Of a DNA stretch of 64,000 bases, positions 24,078 to 31,400 are shown piece after piece. Below the pieces are notes generated by a model. It saw only the letters and a program-made list of their open reading frames with translations, ran no database searches and had not been told where the DNA came from. Within the stretch, counting starts at the first letter, position 1; the number at the start of each line of letters is the position of its first letter. Origin of the DNA: Streptomyces sp. H39-S7 (GTDB taxonomy: Bacteria > Actinomycetota > Actinomycetes > Streptomycetales > Streptomycetaceae); contig NZ_JAPVLU010000009.1 of NCBI RefSeq assembly GCF_027158205.1, positions 161,608 to 225,607 on the forward strand. The letters are read 5' to 3'. The translations under genes were made by a program, and so were the position numbers.

Positions 24078-24901
24078 GCGCGGATCCGCCACCGATGGGG
24101 GACCTGCTGCGCCTGTACGCCATCGCCCCGCACCTGGGGGCGGACGAACTGCGGCGCGGCGTGTGCCGCGTCCTGACGGGCGACGACCCTCGGCCGGGGC
24201 CGTGGCCGTGGCCCGAGGGGCGGCACGGGCAGGTGCTGCGGCACGCGGGCGTCACGGCCGAGGTGGCCGGGTCCTGGGACGGGCCGCAGCTGTGGCTGCG
24301 CGTCGCGCACGACTCGCAGCACGCCTCCCGGGCCGCGGAACTGCTCGCGGACATAGCCGCGTCGGCCGGGGAGACGGCGCGTCATCCCCGCCCACGCCCC
24401 GCCGCCCGGCACGATCGGCGCGACGGGAACGACGCGCCGGGGAACCGGAGCACCCCGGGATACCGCGCCTGGCGGGCCATGATGCGCCGGTGGGACGTCC
24501 CCGGCACCGGGCGGGCGGAGATCGCCGTCCCCGGCCGGCTGGATCCCGTCGATCCCACGGATCACGACATACCCTCGGAGGCTCCCCAAGGAGTCGACGG
24601 CGTAGCGCCGTTGACCTTCGTCTTCGATCACACGCCGGCACGGCAGCCGCCTCCGGGGTGGTTGCTGCGCTCCTGGTTCTTCCCGGCCGCCGGCAGGTTC
24701 CACTGTTCGTGGGAGGCGTCGGGCCGGTTGCGGGTCAGGACGCCCCGCACCGCGGACCGCCCGCAGGCGGTGGCGCTGCTGTCGGTCTGGCGGGCGGTGA
24801 CCGCCGAACTGGACGTGCGCCCCGACCTGCCGCCCGATGCCCTGAACATTCCGCCCCGCGCCTTCGTCCTCGCCGCGCGGGACGTCAGCCCGTCGGCGTG
24901 A
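24074..24901 (+). CDS. Uncharacterised third gene of the saccharopine operon
   Basis: Protein of 275 residues I do not recognise. It starts at ATG 24074, overlapping the preceding stop, so it belongs to the operon. Features seen: an N-terminal helix pair (MGDLLRLYAIAPHLGADELRRGVCRVL), a basic/Pro-rich middle, and a C-terminal domain with WLLRSWFFPAAGRFHCSWEASGRLRVRTP and NIPPRAFVL. There is no signal peptide or membrane segment. Its 3' end overlaps the convergent cytochrome b gene by 17 bases. Confidence 0.7.
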   Translation: MSADPPPMGDLLRLYAIAPHLGADELRRGVCRVLTGDDPRPGPWPWPEGRHGQVLRHAGVTAEVAGSWDGPQLWLRVAHDSQHASRAAELLADIAASAGETARHPRPRPAARHDRRDGNDAPGNRSTPGYRAWRAMMRRWDVPGTGRAEIAVPGRLDPVDPTDHDIPSEAPQGVDGVAPLTFVFDHTPARQPPPGWLLRSWFFPAAGRFHCSWEASGRLRVRTPRTADRPQAVALLSVWRAVTAELDVRPDLPPDALNIPPRAFVLAARDVSPSA

Positions 24902-26312
24902 TCCCCGGGCGGGTGCCGCTGGAGCCGGATGGTTCGAGGGACGCGGGCCTCCGCCCGTCCCGGACGGGTTCGGTGATCTCGATGTAGCCACCCTCCGGGG
25001 TCCTGACGATCCGCCCGGTCTCGCGCCCGTGTGCGGCCTCGTGGCTCGCCCGTTCCAGCAGTCCGAGGCAGAACCAGCGGGTGAGGACGAACGCGAATAC
25101 CGGTCCGGCCAGAACGGCCGCCCGCAAGAAGTCGGTGACGTCGTTCACGGACAGGTGGAAGCGGACGGCGATCTGGTCGTTGGCAGCGGCAGCCCACAGA
25201 AGCCCGTAGAAAGCCAGGGCCCCCGCCCCGACGCCCGTGCGGGTCGCCGCGTCGCGTGGGCGATCCAGCTCGTGATGCGGCTCCCTGTCGCCGGTCAGAC
25301 GGCGTTCGATCAGGGGGTACGCCGCCAGGAACGTGAAGAACGCGCCGGGGATGATGAGCGCGGGAACCAGCACGGCGACGGTGAGCGTACGGCCGGCCAC
25401 CTCGAACTCCCAGCCCGGCATGAGTCGCACCGCGCCGTCCAGGAACCCCATGTACCAGTCGGGAACCGCCCCTGCCGTGATCTCACCGGGACGGTAGGGG
25501 CCGAGCAGCCAGACCGGGTTGATCTGGGCGAACGCGCCGAGCAGCACCAGCACCCCGCACGTTCCGAAGAACAACGCCGGCCCGGCGGCCACCGGGAGCG
25601 ACCGCAACCAGTGCGGACCGCGGGTGGCCGCTGCCGGCAGGCGGGGGCGGCCGTGCCGCCGCACGAGCCTGTGCCGCAGGACGAACAGGCCGATGATCGC
25701 GACGGGCAGCACCACCGTGTGCAGCCAGTAGAAGCGCGGGACGATCGCCTCACCCGGGAAGTCGCCGTCGAACAGCCAGAACGTCAGGCGGGTTCCGACC
25801 AGCGGGATCGACTGGAGCACGCCTTGGATGAGCGCGAGGCTGCCGCCGGACAGCATGTCGTCCGGCAGGATCGTGCCGGTCAGCCCGGCCGCCATACCCA
25901 GCACGAGCAGCAGGACCCAGATCGACCACAGCGGCAGGCGAGGCCTGCGGAACGCTCCGGTGAAGAACATCCGGACCAGCTTGAGGCAGATCGCGGCGAC
26001 GAAGATCAATGTGGCCCAGTGGTGCACCTGCCGCAGCAGAAGACCGCCGCGCACCTCGAGACTGAGGCGGACCGTCGACGCGTAGGCCTCGCTCACGACC
26101 ACCCCCTTGAGCGGGCGGTAGGGGCCCTCGTAGGCGCTGCGCGCCATGTCCGGCCGGTAGAACACCGCCAGGAGGATGCCGGTGACGACGAGTACCACGA
26201 GCGCGTGGGCGGCGATCTGTCCGAACAGCGCCGACCAGGGGTCCGCAGGTGCGCGCCGTGACCACCGCCGCGCCGGCCCGGCCGGGGAGAGTGCCGCGAG
26301 CAACCTCTTCAT
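24885..26312 (-). CDS. Stand-alone cytochrome b (QcrB-like), altered heme ligands
   Basis: Membrane protein of 475 residues with GGAGG before ATG 26312. It follows actinobacterial QcrB closely through VHHWATLIFVAAICL, LTGTILPDDMLSG, RFYWLHTVVLP and the Qo-site VPDWYMGFLDGAVRLMPGW. Aligned by eye, helix B keeps His97 but has Lys111 where the partner His belongs. Helix D keeps His198 but has Arg213 at the second position (a His follows at 214). Both second ligands belong to the same heme, so that heme site may be lost or rebuilt. No Rieske or cytochrome c gene is adjacent, and the protein is shorter than housekeeping QcrB. Confidence 0.85.
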   Translation of the reverse strand: MKRLLAALSPAGPARRWSRRAPADPWSALFGQIAAHALVVLVVTGILLAVFYRPDMARSAYEGPYRPLKGVVVSEAYASTVRLSLEVRGGLLLRQVHHWATLIFVAAICLKLVRMFFTGAFRRPRLPLWSIWVLLLVLGMAAGLTGTILPDDMLSGGSLALIQGVLQSIPLVGTRLTFWLFDGDFPGEAIVPRFYWLHTVVLPVAIIGLFVLRHRLVRRHGRPRLPAAATRGPHWLRSLPVAAGPALFFGTCGVLVLLGAFAQINPVWLLGPYRPGEITAGAVPDWYMGFLDGAVRLMPGWEFEVAGRTLTVAVLVPALIIPGAFFTFLAAYPLIERRLTGDREPHHELDRPRDAATRTGVGAGALAFYGLLWAAAANDQIAVRFHLSVNDVTDFLRAAVLAGPVFAFVLTRWFCLGLLERASHEAAHGRETGRIVRTPEGGYIEITEPVRDGRRPASLEPSGSSGTRPGITPTG

Positions 26313-26589
26313 GTGTGTCCTCCAGCTGCCTCAGTAGCTCTGCTGCTAAGACACCGGGGGACGAGGGAATGTGACATCACGGGCGTGCGGGCTGTCCCTG
26401 GTTGCCCACGGAAGGCGTGAAGGACCCGGCCGCGCCCCGACATATCGAACGGATCAGCGCGTGGGAGCTCCGGACATCCCGTCCTGGCGTCCCTTATGGG
26501 CAGATTCGTTCATGATCTGGAACACAACGTGGGCGTTTGTGGGGGCACGGCCTGACAGAGCACGGGAGCCGCGGGCAGGATCGGACGTT

Positions 26590-26781
26590 ATGAGCAACTC
26601 TGAGACGGCCGGTCATCCACCGATCTACGAACGTCTGATCCATGAGCGCGGGGACGCGCCGGCGGAGGCGCGTCAGGCGGCCCAGCAGGTGCAGCGCCGG
26701 GCAAACGAGGCACTGGACTGGAGCGACCTTCGGGCCTCGCAGAAGAAACGGGAAGAAGGCTTCTTCTCCGCCTTCGACTGA
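26590..26781 (+). CDS. Small conserved hypothetical protein
   Basis: Acid/base-rich protein of 63 residues (MSNSETAGHPPIYERLIHERGDAPAEARQ, ending KKREEGFFSAFD). It is predicted helical and cytosolic. ATG 26590 has only a weak upstream purine run (GCAGGA about 11 bases before). I recognise the style of small streptomycete stress proteins but no domain. The 277-base gap to the divergent cytochrome b gene holds no other feature that I can see. Confidence 0.6.
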   Translation: MSNSETAGHPPIYERLIHERGDAPAEARQAAQQVQRRANEALDWSDLRASQKKREEGFFSAFD

Positions 26782-26826
26782 GCGGGACGGGCGGGCGGTG
26801 GGGGCGCGGGCCGGACTGTCGTGGGT

Positions 26827-27864
26827 TCATGACGCGGGCCGGGCGCCGTCCAGTGGTGTTCGCAGCGCTGTGCGGTTGTTGCGCCAGGCGGTCATGATGT
26901 GGGCGCCGAGGCGGTCCTCCAAGAAGTTGGTGCTTTCGATGCCGAAGGCGATGTCGGCTTCGAGCGCGGGCTCGTCGGCCAGCAGTCCCCCGATCACCTC
27001 GCGGCGGACAACCTGTTCGTGGACGGCGTCGGCCTCCACGTGTTCGTCGTAGAACCGTTCCGCAGCCGCTCCCGCTCCCGTACGCCGCATCGCCTGCGCC
27101 ATGCGGCGCGACCCCGGCGACGACGTCACCTCCACAGCGGCGAAGTGACCGACCAGCGCGCCGCGCAGGCTGCGATGCAGACCGAACAGCGACATCTGGT
27201 TGACCGTCGCGAGGACGGTCGCGGGGGCCGCGTCGAGGTAGTGCCCGTACCTGATGTCCAGGGCAAGGTCCTCCATGAGGTCGGCGTAGAGCCGGGCGTG
27301 GAGGTCCTGCGCGCGACCGGCACCGAACTCGTCGAACTCGACGGCGGCCATCGCGGCCTTGGCCCGGCCGTACAGCCGCGGGAGCACCCACGCGTGCGGG
27401 TCGGCCTCCTTCAGGTGATAAAGGGACCGCGCCGCCGCGTACTCGCGTACGTGGTCCAGTGAGCCGTCCCGCTGCAGGTAGTGGCTGACCCCGGCATCCT
27501 CGCCGTCCGCGACGACGGGCTCGACCAGCAGGCCGGCCAAAGCGTCCTGAGCGCTGGTCACGGAACCGGCGTCGGAGCGCAGGGCATCGAGGAATCGGTC
27601 TTCGAGCGCGCGCCGCAGGCGCAGGAGCTCCGGGTCCCACTCCCGCTCGTCGTCCACGCCCGCGAAACCCTGGTAGTGCAGTTCGTACAGCACGTACAGA
27701 GCCAGCTGCAGATCCTCGCCGTACGGGTCCGACTCCCGCACGCTTTCCGGACCGGGCAGCTCCGAACGGCCGGACCGGAGGGCGGCGATGACCGCCGCGG
27801 ACAGTTCGCCTCGTTCCGCCGGCAGTGCGGGGCGGACGCTGCGCGGCTCCTGACAGTCCGTCAT
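26827..27864 (-). CDS. Iron-containing redox enzyme (heme-oxygenase-like fold)
   Basis: Protein of 345 residues. Acidic/His motifs fit the heme-oxygenase-like di-iron family: LYVLYELHYQGFAGVDDEREW, VEFDEFGAGRAQDLHARLYADLM (E-x-x-E, then His) and RFYDEHVEADAVHEQVVRREVIGG (E-H-x-x-x-D-x-x-H). These are the expected ligands of a di-iron oxygenase/desaturase of the HDO type. It starts within the stop of the CDGSH gene (ATGA) and is the last gene of a three-gene operon. The substrate is unknown; members of this superfamily cleave C-C bonds or oxidise N-hydroxy groups. Confidence 0.8.
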   Translation of the reverse strand: MTDCQEPRSVRPALPAERGELSAAVIAALRSGRSELPGPESVRESDPYGEDLQLALYVLYELHYQGFAGVDDEREWDPELLRLRRALEDRFLDALRSDAGSVTSAQDALAGLLVEPVVADGEDAGVSHYLQRDGSLDHVREYAAARSLYHLKEADPHAWVLPRLYGRAKAAMAAVEFDEFGAGRAQDLHARLYADLMEDLALDIRYGHYLDAAPATVLATVNQMSLFGLHRSLRGALVGHFAAVEVTSSPGSRRMAQAMRRTGAGAAAERFYDEHVEADAVHEQVVRREVIGGLLADEPALEADIAFGIESTNFLEDRLGAHIMTAWRNNRTALRTPLDGARPAS

Positions 27865-28115
27865 CGTCCGACCTCACCAGCGGGAACCGCCGAGGCCGCC
27901 GCAGCCTTCTTCTCGTCCGGCTTGGTGCGGCGCCGGTGGCTGGTGTCGCACCACGGGTAGGTCCGACTGCGCCGGCAGGTGCAGATCGCGCAGACGAAAC
28001 GATCCGACGTTGCGACGCTCCCGTCGTCCGAGATGACTTCCACCGGCCCCTCCACCAGCAACGGTCCTTCCGGGTCGACCGTGATACGGCGTGCTCGCTC
28101 AGGCGTGTTCGGCAC
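27861..28115 (-). CDS. CDGSH-type iron-sulfur protein
   Basis: Protein of 84 residues with the [2Fe-2S] ligand pattern CTCRRSRTYPWCDTSH (three Cys and one His), as in mitoNEET-like CDGSH proteins, followed by a basic tail. It overlaps the upstream methyltransferase gene by 17 bases and the downstream heme-oxygenase-like gene by 4, so all three are translationally coupled. The likely role is electron delivery or cluster supply to the iron enzyme; that is inference from the operon. The start is GTG 28115. Confidence 0.88.
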   Translation of the reverse strand: MPNTPERARRITVDPEGPLLVEGPVEVISDDGSVATSDRFVCAICTCRRSRTYPWCDTSHRRRTKPDEKKAAAASAVPAGEVGR

Positions 28116-28788
28116 GGATGATCACCAGCTCTTCCCGGTTCTGTCCTTCACGCAGCAAACCGCGCGCCCGCAGCCAGGGCAACCGGGAACGCAGCACCGG
28201 CCCGAAGGGCACGAGCGCCCGCTCACTGACGGTCGCGTGCATCCCCGCCTGTGCCAGCCGCCGCACCGTCGCCTCCGCGTCGCACAGGCCCGAGTGCACC
28301 AGCAGCAGCGCTCCCCGCGGCCGCACCGCCTTGGGCGCCAGGTCGCAGATCCGGTCCACCAGGGCCCGTCCGTCGGTGCCCGCGTCCCAGGCGCGCGCCG
28401 CACCGTGCCGTGGCGGCACCCCATCGGGGGCGGGCACGTACGGGGGGTTGCTGAGCACCAGGTCGTACGGGCCCCGGGACACCGCCGCGGTGAGGTCGCC
28501 GCGCTTGACGGTCACCCGCTGACGGCACAGGAAGGCGTTCAGCCGGGCTGTCAGCACCGCTCGCCGTGCGATATCGACCGCCGTGACCTGCCCACCCAGC
28601 TGCGCCGCGCGCACCGCCAGCGCACCGCTGCCCGTTCCCAGGTCCAGCACCTCGCTGCCGGGGCGCAGCCGCTCCCGCTCCAGCGCCGCCATCAAGAAAT
28701 GTGTGTCGTACTGAGGGACGTACACGCCCGGCAAGGTCACCATCCGCGGCGCGCGTCCCGGCGCCGGCAGCTGCAGGTCAACGGTCAT
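28099..28788 (-). CDS. HemK-like class I methyltransferase
   Basis: SAM-dependent methyltransferase of 229 residues. Motif I is LDLGTGSGALAVRAAQLGG and motif IV is DLVLSNPPYVPAP; NPPY is typical of enzymes that methylate planar amide or aromatic nitrogen (PrmC/HemK, N6-adenine). ATG 28788 is chosen because GGAGG lies 6 bases upstream (an ATG at 28794 abuts it). It is the first gene of an operon with a CDGSH protein and a heme-oxygenase-like enzyme, so it may act on a small molecule, not on release factors. Confidence 0.85.
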   Translation of the reverse strand: MTVDLQLPAPGRAPRMVTLPGVYVPQYDTHFLMAALERERLRPGSEVLDLGTGSGALAVRAAQLGGQVTAVDIARRAVLTARLNAFLCRQRVTVKRGDLTAAVSRGPYDLVLSNPPYVPAPDGVPPRHGAARAWDAGTDGRALVDRICDLAPKAVRPRGALLLVHSGLCDAEATVRRLAQAGMHATVSERALVPFGPVLRSRLPWLRARGLLREGQNREELVIIRAEHA

Positions 28789-29022
28789 GAACATCCTCCG
28801 CTCTGGAAAAGCACGAGAGCGAACCGAACTCGTAGCCAACTCTCCGCGCACTCCCCGACAACCGCCACGGGAGAGGTAACCCTCCGTGACGGAGCATCTC
28901 GTTCGTGCTGCGCACGGGTCTCGTAGTCGCCGTGTTTCTCGACTGCCCCAGGCGTCACACCGCACACGCAGGAGATGGCAAAACGTTGCTTCCTCACCCA
29001 AACCGGTCGGTGGCGCACGCGA

Positions 29023-29055
29023 CGGCGGCCCACCGGAGCATCCGGTGGGCCGCCG
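29023..29055. terminator. Hairpin terminator after the PRC-barrel gene
   Basis: Perfect 15-base stem (29023-29037 with 29041-29055; core GGCCCACCGGA) and a 3-base loop, 20 bases past the PRC-barrel stop. The rest of the 287-base gap to 28789 shows only a small CTCCG-TGA-CGGAG hairpin near 28883. Confidence 0.85.
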
Positions 29056-29075
29056 CTGAGCGGGTATGCCGTGCG

Positions 29076-29426
29076 TCAGTCGCGGGGTGTGCCGTAGTAG
29101 CCGCCGACCTGCTGGTGATAGCCGGCGTCGCCGAGGTGCTTGTCCTTGTCGAACTCGGGGGCGTCCTTGATCTCGTCCTTGGTGCGCGACACGAACACCG
29201 TCTTGTTCTCGTGGTCCACGCGCGAGATCGTGCCCGCCGGGAGCAGTACGGACTTGCCGAAGATCCACACGCCCGTGTCGACGACCAGGTACGCGGCGCC
29301 GACCTCGTCGGAGTGCTTGTCGACCTTGCCGATGTGACCGTCGGTCGCCTCGACCTTGTACCCCGTCACGTCCGCTTCCGTCTGGTAGCCGGAGTCCGCC
29401 CCGTATCCCCAGATGTTGTCGCTCAT
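29076..29426 (-). CDS. PRC-barrel domain protein
   Basis: Protein of 116 residues. The PRC-barrel core is VTGYKVEATDGHIGKVDKHSDEVGAAYLVVDTGVWIFGKSVLLPAGTISRVD, a small beta domain found in photosynthetic reaction-centre H subunits and RimM. The C-terminal DAGYHQQVGGYYG tail is Tyr/Gly-rich. Streptomyces homologues are general-stress proteins of unknown mechanism. A SigB-type promoter (29510-29534) lies about 85 bases upstream and a strong terminator follows, so it is a single-gene unit of the stress block. Confidence 0.88.
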   Translation of the reverse strand: MSDNIWGYGADSGYQTEADVTGYKVEATDGHIGKVDKHSDEVGAAYLVVDTGVWIFGKSVLLPAGTISRVDHENKTVFVSRTKDEIKDAPEFDKDKHLGDAGYHQQVGGYYGTPRD

Positions 29427-29509
29427 CGTGCGCGTCCTTCCCTCGCCGTCACGGAAGCCCAAAACTGAGCCAATCGCCAGAAAGCGTCCAGCGCTTCCCA
29501 AAAGACCGG

Positions 29510-29534
29510 CTACCCGCCCCCATCACGGCCACAC
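29510..29534 (-). promoter_or_regulatory. SigB-type promoter of the PRC-barrel gene
   Basis: Minus-strand GTGT (29534-29531), a 15-base spacer and GGGTAG (29515-29510). The element and spacing match those upstream of the sigma gene (30158) and the DUF5133 gene (29971). Confidence 0.55.
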
Positions 29535-29595
29535 GTGCGTCCTTTCAGCCATCCGCCGGGCGGGGCCGGCCATCAGCCGTGCGAAGGGGGCGGTG

Positions 29596-29820
29596 TCAGG
29601 CCGCAGTGGTCAACTGCTGCGCGGACGCGCCGCAGTGGCGGTGCGCGACGCGCAGCGCGTCACCGATGTTCCGGGTCCCGGTGGAGACGCACAGCGTGTA
29701 GGTGGTGTCTTCCAGCCGCCGACGGTCTTCGGACGTCGCGGCCCCGGCGGCTTCGAGCGCCCGCAGTTCCTCGTAGCGGTTGATCAGCCGCTGCAGCGTG
29801 GCGGGGTGTGGCATCAGCAT
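29596..29820 (-). CDS. DUF5133 protein
   Basis: Protein of 74 residues (MLMPHPATLQRLINRYEELRALEAAGAATSEDRRRLEDTTYTLCVSTGTRNIGDAL...). AAGGAG 8 bases upstream fixes ATG 29820. The N-terminal MLMPHP and the TLCVSTGT segment recur in a second DUF5133 protein in this window (37990-38226, MLMAHP...TLCVSTDS). Its function is unknown. It is flanked by the PRC-barrel and sigma genes and has its own candidate SigB-type promoter, with a 150-base leader. Confidence 0.85.
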   Translation of the reverse strand: MLMPHPATLQRLINRYEELRALEAAGAATSEDRRRLEDTTYTLCVSTGTRNIGDALRVAHRHCGASAQQLTTAA

Positions 29821-29970
29821 GACGGTGTCTCCTTCAGCGCCGAGTTCTTCGCTCATCAGGTGCCCCGGATCAGAGATCGACGGGACGGGAGAACGAGGCA
29901 CCATCGCCCGGCCGCCGCTTGGCAACCGCGGGCCTACGGTTCCCAGAAGCGCGTGTCTCCCGTGCCGCTC

Positions 29971-29995
29971 CTACCCAGCTCTCCGGACAGCACAC
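29971..29995 (-). promoter_or_regulatory. SigB-type promoter of the DUF5133 gene
   Basis: Minus-strand GTGT (29995-29992), 15 bases, then GGGTAG (29976-29971), the same arrangement as at 29510-29534. It points at the DUF5133 start at 29820. Confidence 0.5.
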
Positions 29996-30050
29996 TGCCC
30001 TGCGAGTCGATGGTGACGGACGCGACAGTAGCCAGGGGCCGTGAGATTGT

Positions 30051-30068
30051 CTATTGTGTTCACGATAG
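30051..30068. promoter_or_regulatory. AT-rich palindrome between DUF5133 and the sigma gene
   Basis: CTATTGTG-TT-CACGATAG is an inverted repeat with one mismatch, within an unusually AT-rich patch (about 30046-30080) of the 407-base divergent gap. It is likely an operator for an unidentified regulator. Confidence 0.45.
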
Positions 30069-30157
30069 TTTTTCATGCACCATGAGAGCAGCCTAGAGGC
30101 CGGGGGCGCGCAGGACGCGAGAGCCGCGGTTCGCGGGCGCGGGAAGTGAAGATGCCG

Positions 30158-30182
30158 GTGTGCGGTCCGGTTCTGGGGGTAC
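30158..30182 (+). promoter_or_regulatory. SigB-type promoter of the sigma factor gene
   Basis: GTGT (30158-30161), a 15-base spacer and GGGTAC (30177-30182), 45 bases before the sigma start. The exact -10 match suggests autoregulation, as is known for SigB in Streptomyces coelicolor. Confidence 0.6.
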
Positions 30183-30227
30183 GTGGCGCCCAGTCGCCGT
30201 ACCGAACCAACAGGATGAGGAGCAGTC

Positions 30228-31091
30228 ATGACGATCACCACGGCCGCGCAGACCACCGTCACCGCTCCGGCATCGCGCCCTGAGCCGCTGCCGTGGATCG
30301 AGGACGCGGGGAAGATCGCCCCGGCCGACGCACGGGAGCTGTCGAAGCTGTTCTTCGACCGTCTGCAGTCACTGGAGGAGGGCACCCAGGAGTACCAGTA
30401 CGCCCGCAACACGCTCATCGAGCTCAACATGGCCGTGGTCACGTTCGTCGCGCGCCGCTACCGGAACCGCTCGGAACCGCGCGAGGACATCATCCAGGTC
30501 GGCACGATCGGCCTGATCAAGGCCATCGACCGGTTCGAGCTGAGCCGCGAGGTCGAGTTCACGACCTTCGCCATTCCCTACATCTCCGGTGAGATCAAGC
30601 GGTTCTTCCGAGACACCAGCTGGGCCGTCCACGTCCCGCGCCGCCTCCAGGAACTGCGTCTCGAGCTCGCGAAGGCCACCGAGGCGCTGTCCGACCGGCT
30701 GGAACGGGAGCCGACCGTCGCGGAACTCGCGGCGCTCCTGGAGATCACGCCGGAAGAAGTCACCGAGGGCCTGGTCGCGTCCAACGGCTACACCGCCGGG
30801 ACTCTGGATCTGCCCCTCGGCGGCGACGACAGCGGCGACAACGACAGCCTGCTGGCCGACCGTATCGGCGACATCGACCCGGCCCTGGAGGGGGTGGAGA
30901 ACCTTCTCGCCCTCAAGCCGCTGATCGCCGCCCTGCCCGAACGCGACCGCCGGATCCTGAACATGCGCTTCGGCCAGGAGATGACCCAGTCGCAGATCGG
31001 AGCCGAACTCGGCGTGAGTCAGATGCACGTCTCCCGGCTGCTGAACCGCACCCTCAGCCACCTGCGCGACCACCTGACGGCAACAGCTTGA
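30228..31091 (+). CDS. RNA polymerase sigma factor, SigB/SigF/SigG group
   Basis: Group 3 sigma factor of 287 residues with AGGAG 6 bases before ATG 30228. Region 2 is visible as LIELNMAVVTFVARRYRNRSEPREDIIQVGTIGLIKAIDRFE, then VEFTTFAIPYISGEIKRFFRDTSWAVHVPRR. Region 3 (SDRLEREPTVAELAALLEITPEEVTEGL) and region 4 (LPERDRRILNMRFGQEMTQSQIGAELGVSQMHVSRLLNR) are complete. Members control osmotic/oxidative stress and sporulation, and are held by RsbW-type anti-sigma factors. The STAS protein (2548) and SpoIIE-type phosphatase (35895) in this window could act upstream. Confidence 0.95.
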   Translation: MTITTAAQTTVTAPASRPEPLPWIEDAGKIAPADARELSKLFFDRLQSLEEGTQEYQYARNTLIELNMAVVTFVARRYRNRSEPREDIIQVGTIGLIKAIDRFELSREVEFTTFAIPYISGEIKRFFRDTSWAVHVPRRLQELRLELAKATEALSDRLEREPTVAELAALLEITPEEVTEGLVASNGYTAGTLDLPLGGDDSGDNDSLLADRIGDIDPALEGVENLLALKPLIAALPERDRRILNMRFGQEMTQSQIGAELGVSQMHVSRLLNRTLSHLRDHLTATA

Positions 31092-31134
31092 CCTGCGATG
31101 ACGCCGGCGGAGCAGCGTCTCCCCGACAACGTGT

Positions 31135-31173
31135 GTGGGGACCCCGGAGCCCCGCCGGCTCCGGGGTCCCCAC
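31135..31173. terminator. Strong hairpin terminator after the sigma gene
   Basis: Perfect 17-base stem (GTGGGGACCCCGGAGCC, 31135-31151, with 31157-31173) and a 5-base loop, 43 bases past the sigma stop. The remaining sequence up to 31400 is GC-rich, with a smaller GGCGGCGGC/GCCGCCGC hairpin near 31205, and shows no gene. Confidence 0.88.
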
Positions 31174-31400
31174 GCGACCACTGCTCGCCGGCACGGCCGC
31201 GAGGGCGGCGGCGACAGCCGCCGCGCCGCGCCGAAGGGGCGCGGCCTACACCCCGGTGTCCCGGGTAGTCGGCGACTGACCATCCCCTGCCCCGGGGTGC
31301 AGCCGCCCGGTGGCCGGGTCAGAGTGGAACGGTGCGCCGGGCGGCCGGACAGCGGTCATCGGCTGTCCGTGACGTACGGCCCCGACGTCGAGGAGCATTG

